From: Rhizobiaceae bacterium
GTDB taxonomy: Bacteria; Pseudomonadota; Alphaproteobacteria; Rhizobiales; Rhizobiaceae
Direction of reading: 5' to 3'
Assembly (NCBI GenBank): GCA_019635755.1
Contig: JAHBYW010000008.1
Span: 1-64,000, forward strand
Length of the DNA stretch: 64,000 bases
Part shown: one piece after another, positions 36,179 to 45,336 of the stretch
Position numbering within the stretch: the stretch's first letter is position 1
Layout of the letters: every line of letters begins with the position of its first letter
Made by a program: the position numbers and the translations under genes
Notes under the pieces: generated by a model
What the model saw: only the letters and a program-made list of their open reading frames with translations
Database searches by the model: none
What the model was told of the DNA's origin: nothing

Positions 36179-36808
36179 CTACTCTATGGAAAGTATGCGG
36201 TCGTCGGAGGTGATGACGACCCAGCGGCCCTCGCGCTTCTCGATCGCGGCGACGACGCTGTTGTCGGGCAGTTTCGAGCCGCGCTGGACGACCCAGAGAC
36301 CGGTGTCATCCTCGATCATGGCGCGGCCGTTGGTGACGTGCACGACCTTGTAGACCGGGTCGTCAGCCGGGAAGGGCTGTTCTTCCATGCCCGGCAGCTT
36401 GAGCTTGCGCGCCTCGCCCTGGTCCGGCAGCGTCGCGGTCGCGAACAGGTCAAGCTCCATCGCCGGGATATCATCGACCTGCATCGGCGCGCCGATGCGC
36501 TGCGGCTGCTGGGTGAGCGTCAGCCGGCCCGCGGCGTCGCCTGAGCCGCTGAACTTCATTGCGCGGATGCCGAACTTCTCCTGGTTGAAGAAGATGTACC
36601 AGGGGAAGAGAGCGCAGATCAGGCCGAGCGTAACCCCGAGCGCCGCGACCGTCAGGTCGCTGGAACGGCGGCCGGCCCTGGAGGCTTCCGACGAGCCTTC
36701 GCGCCGGCGGAAGAGGCGGCCCAGGAAGCCGAAGCGCCGCCGCGACCCCATCTCCTTCTCCAGCATCCTCTGGAGCGCGACGGAAACCGATTCCTGCTCG
36801 GTCAGCAT
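36179..36808 (-). CDS. Flagellar-locus membrane protein of unknown function (between fliI and flgB)
   Basis: This 209-residue protein has a cytoplasmic, strongly basic N-terminal part (residues 20-50, many Arg), one membrane helix (about 53-74, VAALGVTLGLICALFPWYIF) and an extracytoplasmic domain of some 135 residues. Its C-terminus (SVVAAIEKREGRWVVITSDD) looks like a small beta-rich module. I recognise no functional family. It starts three bases after the fliI stop, so it is surely part of the flagellar operon. From memory, an unnamed gene also occurs here in other Rhizobiales; that recall is not checked. A role in basal-body assembly or in anchoring the export apparatus is plausible. Confidence 0.75.
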   Translation of the reverse strand: MLTEQESVSVALQRMLEKEMGSRRRFGFLGRLFRRREGSSEASRAGRRSSDLTVAALGVTLGLICALFPWYIFFNQEKFGIRAMKFSGSGDAAGRLTLTQQPQRIGAPMQVDDIPAMELDLFATATLPDQGEARKLKLPGMEEQPFPADDPVYKVVHVTNGRAMIEDDTGLWVVQRGSKLPDNSVVAAIEKREGRWVVITSDDRILSIE

Positions 36809-36811
36809 CGA

Positions 36812-38191
36812 TCAATCCTTGCCCTTGAGGCGCCGCGCCAGGTCCGCGAACGGGTCGCGCGACGGTCCGTCCGCTGGCGACTGGACCAGCGCGTCGTAGA
36901 GCAGCGGCACCTGCCTGACGGCCATGTCGAGCTCGGCGTCGACGCCGGCCTGGTAGGCACCGAGGAGGCGGATGTCGCGCGTGTCCTCGAAGCGCGCGAT
37001 CATGGCGCGCAGCTTGCCCACGAGGGCACGCTCGTCGTCGCTCCAGGCGCGTGCCGCGAGGCGCGAGATCGACGCCAGCGGATTGACGGGCGGGTAGCGG
37101 CCCTGCTCGGCGATCGAGCGGTCCAGGACGACGTGCCCGTCGAGGATGCCGCGCACAGAGTCGGCCACGGGATCGTTGTGATCGTCGCCGTCGACGAGCA
37201 CGGAGAAGATCGCCGTGATCGAGCCCGACCCGCCGGCGCCCGGACCGGCGCGCTCCAGCAGCTTGGGAAGATCCGTGAAGACGGACGCCGGGTAACCGCG
37301 CGCGACGGGCGGCTCGCCGGTGCCGATGGCGACCTCGCGCAACGCGTGCGCATAGCGAGTAATGGAGTCCAGCACCAGAAGCACGCGATGACCGCGGTCG
37401 CGGAAATGCTCGGCGACGCGCATCGCCGTTCCCGAGGCGCGCTTTCGCATCATGGCGCTCTCGTCGCTGGTGGCGACGACGGCTACCGACTTGGACGCGG
37501 CCTCGCCGATCGTGTCCTCCAGGAATTCACGCACCTCGCGGCCGCGCTCGCCGACGAGCGCGACGACGACGGTGTCGAAGGCATCGGCGGAGGCAAGCAT
37601 GGCCAGCAGCGTCGACTTGCCGACGCCGGAGCCTGCGAAGATGCCGATGCGCTGGCCGAAACAGAGCGGCGCGAAGATGTCGATGACGCGCACTCCCGTC
37701 TTGAGCGCCTTGCCGACGCGGTCGCGGGCGAGCGCGGGCGGCACCGGGGAGGGCGTGTCCCATTCGCCTTCGACCAGCGGCGAACCGTTGTCGATCGGGC
37801 GACCCAGCGCGTTGATGACGCGGCCGCGCCAAGAGTCCGCCGGAGCCAGCGTGAATGGCCCCAGGCTGAACACGAGGTCGCCCACGCCGGCGTCCGCGGC
37901 GGTCTGGTAGGGGGCGACGATGATGTCGGTGGGGTTGATCTGGACGACCTCGCCAGTCCGGTCGCCGTCGCGGGAGCGGTGGCGCACCACGTCACCCAGC
38001 CGGGTCTCGCGTGACAGGCCGGTGACGCGGTAGTGCGTTGGCGATACCTCGCTGATGCGCCCACCGCGGCGGATGACCTGGCGGGGTTCGGCAAACCGGC
38101 GATAAGCGCGGTCGAGCGCCTCGATGACGGCGTCCGGCGCGTCGGCACCGCGAGGAGCCGGCTTTGCCGCAGCAGGACGGGTAGCCGCCAT
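36812..38191 (-). CDS. fliI: Flagellar export ATPase FliI
   Basis: This 459-residue AAA-type ATPase energises substrate release during flagellar export. The Walker A motif GSGVGKST is at 187-194. The FliI/SctN C-terminal features GEPPVARGYPASVFTDLPKLLERAG and SITAIFSVLVDGDDHNDPVAD are intact, as is the DGHVVLDRSIAEQGRYP segment. The N-terminal 30 residues are Ala/Pro-rich. It lies 11 bases after flgF. Its partners FliH and the putative FliJ are encoded in two other operons of the locus. Confidence 0.96.
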   Translation of the reverse strand: MAATRPAAAKPAPRGADAPDAVIEALDRAYRRFAEPRQVIRRGGRISEVSPTHYRVTGLSRETRLGDVVRHRSRDGDRTGEVVQINPTDIIVAPYQTAADAGVGDLVFSLGPFTLAPADSWRGRVINALGRPIDNGSPLVEGEWDTPSPVPPALARDRVGKALKTGVRVIDIFAPLCFGQRIGIFAGSGVGKSTLLAMLASADAFDTVVVALVGERGREVREFLEDTIGEAASKSVAVVATSDESAMMRKRASGTAMRVAEHFRDRGHRVLLVLDSITRYAHALREVAIGTGEPPVARGYPASVFTDLPKLLERAGPGAGGSGSITAIFSVLVDGDDHNDPVADSVRGILDGHVVLDRSIAEQGRYPPVNPLASISRLAARAWSDDERALVGKLRAMIARFEDTRDIRLLGAYQAGVDAELDMAVRQVPLLYDALVQSPADGPSRDPFADLARRLKGKD

Positions 38192-38202
38192 CGCCGTCCG
38201 CT

Positions 38203-38925
38203 CTAGTTGCCGCCGCCGAGGATCCTGATCGACTCGTCTACCGACGATTCGGTGTCGCGGATCATGGCGGACGAATTGTCGAACGAGCGCTGGACCATGA
38301 TGAGTCGGGTCATCTCCAGCACGGGATTGACGTTGGACTCCTCGAGGAAGCCCTGAGCCACGCCGGCATCGATGCGGTCAACGATGGGTTCCGGCTGGCC
38401 GCGCGGAACGATGCCCGAGTTCTCGAAGCGAACGAAGTTCGGGCCTGGATCGAAGGTGAACAGGCCGAGCGCGCCGGCGAGGTTGCCGTTCTGCCGCAGC
38501 ACGCCGTCGCGGCCGGCCTCCGGCGCTCCCTCGGCGGGATCGAGCTGGATCGGCGCGCCGCCGGCGTCGACCACCGCGTAGCCCTGGTGCGTCACCAGCT
38601 GCCCCGTGTCGAGGAGGGTAAAACGGCCGTCGCGCGTCATTACCAGTCCGGCGGGCGTGTCGATGCCGAACCAGGCGTCGCCCTGGATGGCGAAGTCGAA
38701 GGGGTTGCCGGTCTCGCGCATCGGGCCGCTCTTGTCGGAGAGGAAGGACTGGCCCGGCGTCACGAACGACACGTCTTCCTTTCCGCCGCTGGCGACCAGG
38801 TCCTCGAACTTGATCTCGGTGGCGCGGAAGCCCACCGTGCTCATGTTCGCCACGTTGTCGGCGAGCGTCGTCAGCCGGCGCTCAAGCGCGATCTGTGACG
38901 ACAGGGCGACGTACAGACTGTCCAT
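38203..38925 (-). CDS. flgF: Flagellar proximal rod protein FlgF
   Basis: This 240-residue rod protein has the motif RRLTTLADNVANMSTVGFRA (residues 16-35) and the rod-family C-terminus GFLEESNVNPVLEMTRLIMV-type followed by RSFDNSSAMIRDTESSVDES. It is close to FlgG in layout but shorter, as expected. It lies six bases after the DUF1217 gene and 11 bases before fliI. Confidence 0.93.
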   Translation of the reverse strand: MDSLYVALSSQIALERRLTTLADNVANMSTVGFRATEIKFEDLVASGGKEDVSFVTPGQSFLSDKSGPMRETGNPFDFAIQGDAWFGIDTPAGLVMTRDGRFTLLDTGQLVTHQGYAVVDAGGAPIQLDPAEGAPEAGRDGVLRQNGNLAGALGLFTFDPGPNFVRFENSGIVPRGQPEPIVDRIDAGVAQGFLEESNVNPVLEMTRLIMVQRSFDNSSAMIRDTESSVDESIRILGGGN

Positions 38926-38931
38926 GGCGTC

Positions 38932-40746
38932 CTAGAATCTCATGCGCTGCATCGTGAGGAGAAGGTCAGTCGAGATGCCGATCGTGGTCGGCTGGCCGAA
39001 CATCACGCTGGCGGCGGTGACCGCCGTCGTTTGAGTGGGATTGGACAGCTCCCACAGGCTGGTGAAGCGCTGCATCAGCTTCTGGACCTTCTTGGGGTCC
39101 TGGAGGTCGGCGATGTTCAGCTTCTTCTCGAAGAACTTGACCTGCTGGTCGATGTCGGCGCGGGCAAAGGCCTCCGGCACGTTCAGCATCGTCCGCACGA
39201 CCTTCGCCAGCGCGGGATCGGCCAGGATCGAGTAGAAATTGGTGATGGTCGACGCCTTGCGCTCGAAGTAGAGCGCCAGGCGCACGCCCTCATTGTCCTT
39301 GCCGGCGTTCTCCTCCAGCGTCTGGCGGACATATTTGTCGACGGTGGGCGTCTGCGCGGGCGTCTCGGTCACGGCGTCCGAGCCGCGGCCGGCGAAGTCG
39401 AAGGTCGTGACGAAGGCGGCATAACGCTTGTCCGTCAGCTTGTTCGCCGGGCTGTTCGGGTCCGAGACGCCGCCTTCGAGGAGCTTCCGGATCGTCGCCG
39501 GTTCCTGCTTCGCCGGGTCGAGCCCATGCGACCAGAGCGCGTAGGTCAGGAGGCGCGAATCGGCCATCAGGTCGGCGATCGAGTCAACCTTGGTGACGTT
39601 GGCCAGATAGTAGGCCTGCTCGGACTTCAGGTAGTCGGCGCCGAGCGGGACGAGGCCGAGACCGGCCTTTGCCGCCCACAGCGCGGGCGCCGCCGTCTTG
39701 GCGGAGTCCTGCTGCGTCGCCTGATCCCCGTATTGCTCGAAATTGAACGCCGTGACGAAAGCGGCATAGCGCTTGTCGGTCGAGACGTTGGCAGGGCTGG
39801 CCGGATTCTGGATGCCCCCCACCAGCATGTTCCGGATCTTGGCCATGTCTTCGGTCTTGGCGTCGAGACCGAAGGCGCCCATCGCATAGGTCAGCAGGCG
39901 GCTGTCGCCCATCAGGGCGTTGATGCTGGTGATCTTGGTGATGTTTGCCTTGAAATACGCGGTCTCGGACGTGATGAAGTCCGGCCGGTGCTTGATCAGC
40001 GAGACGTCTGCCTCGGCGACATATTTCTGCGCCACGCCGGTCGTCGCCGCGGTGCTCGATGTCGTTGCCGCGCCGTTTTCGACGAAGTTGAAGGCAGTGA
40101 CGAAATTGGCGTAGCGCTTGTCCGTGAGGCTGTTGGCCGGGCTCGCCGGATCGGTGACACCGCCCTCGAGCATCGTGCGGATCGTGGCCGCGGGCTCGGT
40201 GGACGAATCGAGCCCGAAGGCAGTCAGCGCATAGGACAGCAGGCGGCTGTCGCCCATGAAGTCGTCGATCGACGTCACGTTGCCGATGTTGGCGAGGTAG
40301 TAGCCGGTCTCGTTGGACATGAAGGTCAGGCCGGGAGTCGTGGCGCTGAGCTTGACCTGCTTGTCGAAATTCCCGGGCACCTCGTGGAGAGCGCGCGTAT
40401 AGGTGGTGGCGTGCTCGCCATACTTGGCAAAGTTGTAGCTGGCCACGAACTGGGCGTAGCGCTTGTCGGTCAGCTTGTTGGCGAAGGTGTCGGAGGTCGC
40501 GATGCCTTCCTTGAGGGCCTTGATCATGAAGGCCTTGGCGTAGGTCATGTCCTCCAGCCCGTGCGCCTTCATGGCGAATTTGAACAGGCGGTCGTTCTTG
40601 ACGAACTCCTCGATCGTTTTGACCTTGCCGATATTGGCCAGGTAGTAGTCGCTCTCGCGGTCGACGACGGGCTGCTTCTCCACCCTGGAGAGCGCCTTCG
40701 GCAGGTCCCGCGAAATCATCAGATAACTGGCGTAGGTACTCGGCAA
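38932..40746 (-). CDS. DUF1217 repeat protein, probable flagellar secreted protein
   Basis: This 604-residue protein has no signal peptide or membrane helix. It is built from tandem repeats of about 115 residues. Copies begin at residues 31, 146, 261 and 376 with (S/N)ExxYYLANI-type sequence and each contains D-S-R-L-L-x-Y-A and L-T-D-K-R-Y-A-x-F-V-T. A divergent fifth copy starts near 491. The repeats are those of DUF1217 proteins found beside flagellar genes in alphaproteobacteria. It is the first gene of the flgF-fliI operon. Lack of a Sec signal together with this position suggests export by the flagellar apparatus or a cytosolic assembly role; neither is proven. Confidence 0.82.
   Translation of the reverse strand: MPSTYASYLMISRDLPKALSRVEKQPVVDRESDYYLANIGKVKTIEEFVKNDRLFKFAMKAHGLEDMTYAKAFMIKALKEGIATSDTFANKLTDKRYAQFVASYNFAKYGEHATTYTRALHEVPGNFDKQVKLSATTPGLTFMSNETGYYLANIGNVTSIDDFMGDSRLLSYALTAFGLDSSTEPAATIRTMLEGGVTDPASPANSLTDKRYANFVTAFNFVENGAATTSSTAATTGVAQKYVAEADVSLIKHRPDFITSETAYFKANITKITSINALMGDSRLLTYAMGAFGLDAKTEDMAKIRNMLVGGIQNPASPANVSTDKRYAAFVTAFNFEQYGDQATQQDSAKTAAPALWAAKAGLGLVPLGADYLKSEQAYYLANVTKVDSIADLMADSRLLTYALWSHGLDPAKQEPATIRKLLEGGVSDPNSPANKLTDKRYAAFVTTFDFAGRGSDAVTETPAQTPTVDKYVRQTLEENAGKDNEGVRLALYFERKASTITNFYSILADPALAKVVRTMLNVPEAFARADIDQQVKFFEKKLNIADLQDPKKVQKLMQRFTSLWELSNPTQTTAVTAASVMFGQPTTIGISTDLLLTMQRMRF
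39037..40656 (-). repeat. Tandem ~345-bp coding repeats in the DUF1217 gene
   Basis: Five successive units of 114-115 codons (residues 31-570 of the product) are recognisable. The first four are clearly similar, the last one diverged. They are separated by variable Thr/Ala-rich linkers. Confidence 0.8.
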
Positions 40747-40914
40747 AACACAGCTCCGGCCGGATTCTCACTGCGGAAGCTACGCCCTTTTCCTTGCGCG
40801 AAACTGAATCACGGCCGGCAAGGCCCGGTTGCAGGGCCGGCGCCGCCCGCTTTCAAGCCTCACACAAGGCACGCCGTCTAGCTCTGGCAGGATCGGGATC
40901 AGGGGACGTCAGCC

Positions 40915-41787
40915 GTGGGCATATTGATCGGGATGGTCGTGACGCTCGGCTGCGTGCTCGGCGGCTTCATGGCGATGGGCGGGCACATCGAGGTGCTCGT
41001 CCAGCCCTGGGAAGTGGTGATCATCTGCGGCGCCGCGCTCGGCACCTTCCTCGTCGCCAACCCGATGAAGACGGTGAAGGACACCGGCAAGGCGATGCTC
41101 GAAGCCTTCAAGCAGGCGGTCCCGAAGGAAAAGGACTACCTCGAGGTGCTGGGCGTCCTCCACTCGCTGATGCGCGAGCTCAGGACCAAGTCGCGCAGCG
41201 AGGTCGAGGCGCATATCGACAACCCCAACGAATCGGCGATCTTCCAGGCCTTCCCGCTGGTCCTGAAGGACCACGATCTCACGAACTTCATCTGCGACTA
41301 CTGCCGGATCATCATCATCGGCAACGCCCGGCCGCATGAGATCGAGGCGCTGATGGACGAAGAGATCCACACGATCAAGCACGACAAGCTGAAGTCGTAC
41401 CATGCACTGGTCGCGGTCGGCGACGGCTTCCCGGCGATCGGCATCGTCGCCGCCGTTCTGGGCGTCGTGAAGGCGATGGGCGCGCTCGACCAGTCGCCGG
41501 AAATCCTCGGCGGCCTGATCGGCGCGGCGCTGGTGGGCACCTTCCTCGGCATCTTCATGTCCTACTGCGTGGTCGGCCCCATCGCGGCGAAGATCAAGAT
41601 CGTGCGCGAGAAGCGCAACCGCCTCTACATCATCGTGAAACAGACGCTGCTGGCCTACATGAACGGTGCGCTTCCGCAGGTCGCCATCGAATTCGGCCGC
41701 AAGACCATCTCCGCCTACGACCGCCCGAGCATCGACGCGGTGGAGCAGAGCACCATGAACGCCGGCGGCGAGAAGAAGGCCGCCTGA
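40915..41787 (+). CDS. motA: Flagellar stator protein MotA
   Basis: This 290-residue protein is the proton-channel stator subunit partnered with MotB. Four membrane spans are visible (about 2-22, 33-50, 170-190 and 202-224). The cytoplasmic loop carries torque residues in the region around [12 protein letters not shown] (residues 83-94), and the motif [20 protein letters not shown] (168-187) is typical. The start is GTG at 40915 with AGGGGA about 10 bases upstream. It is the first gene of the plus-strand arm, divergent from the DUF1217 gene across a 168-base region in which I found no convincing operator. Confidence 0.95.
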   Translation: MGILIGMVVTLGCVLGGFMAMGGHIEVLVQPWEVVIICGAALGTFLVANPMKTVKDTGKAMLEAFKQAVPKEKDYLEVLGVLHSLMRELRTKSRSEVEAHIDNPNESAIFQAFPLVLKDHDLTNFICDYCRIIIIGNARPHEIEALMDEEIHTIKHDKLKSYHALVAVGDGFPAIGIVAAVLGVVKAMGALDQSPEILGGLIGAALVGTFLGIFMSYCVVGPIAAKIKIVREKRNRLYIIVKQTLLAYMNGALPQVAIEFGRKTISAYDRPSIDAVEQSTMNAGGEKKAA

Positions 41788-41820
41788 TAAGATGAAACCC
41801 GCCTCCCGCGGCCGCTCGGC

Positions 41821-42756
41821 ATGACGAACGCACCGGCATCGCCCGCAGACATGCGCGCCTATATCGTCGAGCGCCTGGTCGGCGATACCGGCGAGCCCGA
41901 CCATGTCGTGGAAGCGGCACGCGCGCTCGGCCAGCGCGCCGTCCCGGCCCTGATCGACGCGTTCGGCGCGAGCTTCCCCTCCACCTTCGGACTGGAGCTG
42001 AGGGCGGTCGAGATCGCGCGCTTCGCCGATGCCAAGCCGGAGGACCCGACCGCTGCCGCGATGACGGTCGCATCGTCGAGCTCCTCGCCCGACGCGATGA
42101 TCTTCCTGCTCGACGGCGCGGCGCTGGCCGTCGTCGTCTGCTCGCTCTTCGGCGGCGACCCGGACAGCCCGGTGACGCCGCTGTCGCGCGCTCTGTCGCC
42201 GACGGAACTGGAAGTGGCATCGACCGTGTTCCGGACCGTCGCCGACGTGCTCAACGGCTCGGGCGACCGCGCCTTCAACCTGCGCTTCCCGCTGCAGCCG
42301 GCCATCTCCGGCGCCGACATCAAGAAGCAGATCATCCGCGACGGGCCGGCGGTGAAGGTGGAATTCTCGATCTTCACCGCGGGCGGCCGCGGCCTGCTCT
42401 CGGTGCTGCTGCCGCAGCGCGTGCTCATGAAGCATCGCGGCGACGCGAAGGCGGCGGGCGCCGCCGAGCCTGGCGACGAGTGGCGGGCACGGTTCAACGA
42501 GGAGGTCATGCGGTCGGCGGTCTCGCTGGAAGCCCGCATGCCGCTGGCGAAGCTGACGCTGGGCGACATCGCCGGCCTGCAGGCAGGTCAGGTGCTGGAG
42601 CTGGCGGAGGGCGCGCAGGCCTCAACCATGCTGTCGTCGCGCGGCAAGACGCTCTTCGTATGCGAGTTCGGCAAACTCGGGCAGAATTACACGGTCCGAA
42701 TCAGGCATCCCTTCGACGCAGGGCAGGACCTGATGGACACGCTCATCCCGGCCTGA
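41821..42756 (+). CDS. fliM: Flagellar motor switch protein FliM
   Basis: This 311-residue C-ring protein ends in a SpoA-type domain (about 225-305, MPLAKLTLGDIAGLQAGQVL and GKTLFVCEFGKLGQNYTVRI). The middle domain has a CheC-like pattern (LRAVEIARFADAKPEDP onward, with GSGDRAFNLRFPLQPAI). The N-terminal CheY-binding element of most FliM proteins (LSQxEIDxLL) is not evident; the chain starts MTNAPASPADMRAYIVERLV. Divergent FliM is usual in Rhizobiales, which use clockwise-only motors with speed control. It follows motA after 33 bases and precedes fliN. Confidence 0.88.
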   Translation: MTNAPASPADMRAYIVERLVGDTGEPDHVVEAARALGQRAVPALIDAFGASFPSTFGLELRAVEIARFADAKPEDPTAAAMTVASSSSSPDAMIFLLDGAALAVVVCSLFGGDPDSPVTPLSRALSPTELEVASTVFRTVADVLNGSGDRAFNLRFPLQPAISGADIKKQIIRDGPAVKVEFSIFTAGGRGLLSVLLPQRVLMKHRGDAKAAGAAEPGDEWRARFNEEVMRSAVSLEARMPLAKLTLGDIAGLQAGQVLELAEGAQASTMLSSRGKTLFVCEFGKLGQNYTVRIRHPFDAGQDLMDTLIPA

Positions 42757-42774
42757 CGGAAATTGGAGACGACG

Positions 42775-43170
42775 ATGACACAGCCCAATCCCGCTCCCGG
42801 CCAGGACATCCAAGAAGAGCAGCTCAACAAGGCGATCGAAGAGCTGCGCGGCGTGCTGCACGAGGACGGTGCGCCGGCCGCGGGAGGCGCTCCGGCCAGC
42901 GCCGCGGGCGGGCCCAAGAATCTCGGCCTGATCATGAACATCCCGGTCGACGTGCAGATCGTGCTCGGATCGACCGAGATGGCGGTCTCGGAACTGATGG
43001 CGCTCCAGAAGGGATCGACGGTGGCACTCAACCGGCGCATCGGCGAACCGGTCGACGTGGTCGTCAACGGCCGCAAGCTCGCCAAGGGCGAGATCACCGT
43101 GCTGGAGCACGACCCGTCGCGCTTCGGTATCAAGCTGACCGAAATCATCGCGACGACGAAGCCCGCCTGA
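42775..43170 (+). CDS. fliN: Flagellar motor switch protein FliN
   Basis: This 131-residue protein has an Ala/Gly-rich N-terminal segment and a C-terminal SpoA domain with LIMNIPVDVQIVLGSTEMAV and GEPVDVVVNGRKLAKGEITV, then FGIKLTEII. It forms the lower C ring with FliM and FliG. The ATG at 42775 has GGAG seven bases upstream; a TTG at 42763 is less likely. It lies 18 bases after fliM. Confidence 0.94.
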   Translation: MTQPNPAPGQDIQEEQLNKAIEELRGVLHEDGAPAAGGAPASAAGGPKNLGLIMNIPVDVQIVLGSTEMAVSELMALQKGSTVALNRRIGEPVDVVVNGRKLAKGEITVLEHDPSRFGIKLTEIIATTKPA

Positions 43171-43210
43171 TGCGACCCGACGTTCCCGCCACCGACGCGC
43201 AGGATCTTGC

Positions 43211-44224
43211 GTGAGCACCCTCGCCAGCTTCAGCCGCGCGCAGAAGGCCGCCGCCATCCTGGTGGCGATGGGAAAGCCGTCGGCGAGCAAGCTGCTGAAG
43301 TTCTTCAAGCAGGAGGAGCTCAAGGCGCTGATCGAGGCGGCGCGGCTGCTGAAGACGATCCCGCAGAACGAACTCGAGGACATCGTCGCCGAGTTTGAGG
43401 CCGAGTTCACCGAGGGCGCGGGCCTGCTCGACTCGGGCGACAAGATGGACACCATCCTGACCGAGACGTTGTCGCAGGAAGAGATGGACGCCATCATGGG
43501 CGTTCAGAAGGACGACACGGTCGCGGACGCGCCGCCCCCCGTCTGGCCGCAGTTGGAGAAGATCGCGCCCGAGCGGCTGGGCGCCTTCCTGTCGTCGGAG
43601 CATCCCCAGACCGCGTCGATGGTGCTTTCCAAGCTCGGCCCGCAAGCTGCCGCCAACGTCCTGCTCACGCTGGACAAGGGCGTGCGCAGCGAGATCATCA
43701 AGCGCATGGTCTCGCTTTCGGCGATCCCGGATGCCGCGGTGAAGATCATCGAGGACCAGATTCGCGCCCGCGTGCTGGTGGAGACCTCGACGAAGGATAC
43801 GTCGGCGGGCCACAGCCGCGTCGCCAATCTCCTGAACGAACTGGACAAGAGCAAGCTCGAAGAGGTCATGTCCGACCTCGCCGAGGCCGGGACGCCCGAC
43901 CTCGAGGCGATCCGCGCGCGGCTCTTCGCGTTCGAGGACATCGAGATGCTCACCCAGAAGGCGCGGGTGACGCTGTTCGACGGAATCTCCGCCGAGATCG
44001 TGACGCTGTCGCTGCGGGATGCGCCGCCGCAGCTCATCGAATGCATCCTTTCGGCCATCGGTGCGCGGTCGCGCCGGATGATCGAGGCCGAGCTCGGCAT
44101 GGGATCGGAAGGCATCCCGGTCGAGGAAATCCAGCGCGCGCGCAAGTCGATCGCCACCACCGCCATCCGTCTCGCCGGAGAGGGCGCGTTCGAACTGCCG
44201 TCGTCCAACAAAGACGCCGCCTGA
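43211..44224 (+). CDS. fliG: Flagellar motor switch protein FliG
   Basis: This 337-residue C-ring protein interacts with FliF and with the MotA torque loop. The N-terminal segment RAQKAAAILVAMGKPSASKL is FliG-like. The middle EHPQTASMVLSKLGPQAAAN is the EHPQTxA hallmark, and the C-terminal domain contains LFAFEDIEMLTQKARVTLFD with charged residues facing MotA. The start is GTG at 43211, 40 bases after fliN. It is followed by flhB. Confidence 0.95.
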   Translation: MSTLASFSRAQKAAAILVAMGKPSASKLLKFFKQEELKALIEAARLLKTIPQNELEDIVAEFEAEFTEGAGLLDSGDKMDTILTETLSQEEMDAIMGVQKDDTVADAPPPVWPQLEKIAPERLGAFLSSEHPQTASMVLSKLGPQAAANVLLTLDKGVRSEIIKRMVSLSAIPDAAVKIIEDQIRARVLVETSTKDTSAGHSRVANLLNELDKSKLEEVMSDLAEAGTPDLEAIRARLFAFEDIEMLTQKARVTLFDGISAEIVTLSLRDAPPQLIECILSAIGARSRRMIEAELGMGSEGIPVEEIQRARKSIATTAIRLAGEGAFELPSSNKDAA

Positions 44225-44244
44225 GGCAGTGACGAGGGCGGGTC

Positions 44245-45336
44245 GTGGCTGACGCACCGGACAAAGACTCAAAGACAGAAGAAGCGACGGAGAAGAAAAT
44301 CCGCGACACCGTCGAGAAGGGGCAGTTGCCCCACTCGAAGGAAGTCGCGATCCTGGCCTCCTTCCTCGCTATCCTCGCCTATGCAGTGTTCTTCGCGAAG
44401 GACAGCATGGTGGAGCTGAGCGGTTTCCTCGCAACCTTCCTGGAGAAGCCGGAGGTCTGGCCGCTCCAGACCGAAGCCGACATCATCGCGCTCTACCGCG
44501 TCATCTTCGTCGAGATCGCCAAGGCGCTCTCGGCGGTGCTGATCCTGATCGTCGTGGCCGGCATCGGCGCATCCGTGCTCCAGCATATGCCCGCCTTCGT
44601 GCTCGATCGCATCGCGCCGAAGGCGTCGCGAATCTCCCTGTCGCAGGGCTGGAGCCGCATGTTCGGCCTGCAGGGGTGGGTCGAGTTCCTCAAGTCGCTC
44701 GGCAAGCTCGCCTTCACCCTCGTCATCCTGATTTTCGTGCTCAGCGAAACGCATCTCAGGCTGCTGTCGGGCATGATCACGCCGCCCAGCGTCTTCGGCC
44801 TCGTCATCCGCGACGTCGCCATCGACATCCTGACCGCCATAACCTTCGTGATGCTGGTCATCGCCGCTGCGGACTTCGTCTGGTCGCGGTTCCACTGGCT
44901 GCGCGACCTCCGGATGACCAAGCAGGAGGTCAAGGACGAGCACAAGCAGAACGACGGCGATCCGCTCGTCAAGGCGCGCATCCGCTCGGTCGCGCGCGAC
45001 CGCGCCCGCAACCGGATGATGGCAGCGGTGCCGAAGGCGACCCTGGTGATCGCCAACCCCACGCACTACGCGATCGCGCTGAAATATGTACGCGACCAGG
45101 ACGAGGCGCCGGTCGTGCTGGCGAAGGGCATGGATCTCGTGGCGCTGAAGATCAGGGCCATCGCCGAGGAGAACGGCATCCCCGTCTTCGAGGACGTGAC
45201 GCTCGCACGCTCCATGTACAAACAAGTTTCGGTCGATAGCATGATACCGCCGCAGTTCTACCACGCGGTCGCGGAGCTCGTGAAAATCGTCTACGCGAAC
45301 GGGGCCAGGGCGCCGAAGCGCAAAGGGTTGCAATGA
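44245..45336 (+). CDS. flhB: Flagellar biosynthesis protein FlhB
   Basis: This 363-residue export-gate protein has an acidic/basic N-terminus (KDSKTEEATEKKIRDTVEKG), four membrane spans, and a cytoplasmic domain with the autocleavage motif N-P-T-H at 271-274. FlhB cleavage between N271 and P272 switches export from hook to filament proteins after a FliK signal. The start is GTG at 44245. The stop overlaps the next gene by four bases (ATGA). Confidence 0.95.
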   Translation: MADAPDKDSKTEEATEKKIRDTVEKGQLPHSKEVAILASFLAILAYAVFFAKDSMVELSGFLATFLEKPEVWPLQTEADIIALYRVIFVEIAKALSAVLILIVVAGIGASVLQHMPAFVLDRIAPKASRISLSQGWSRMFGLQGWVEFLKSLGKLAFTLVILIFVLSETHLRLLSGMITPPSVFGLVIRDVAIDILTAITFVMLVIAAADFVWSRFHWLRDLRMTKQEVKDEHKQNDGDPLVKARIRSVARDRARNRMMAAVPKATLVIANPTHYAIALKYVRDQDEAPVVLAKGMDLVALKIRAIAEENGIPVFEDVTLARSMYKQVSVDSMIPPQFYHAVAELVKIVYANGARAPKRKGLQ

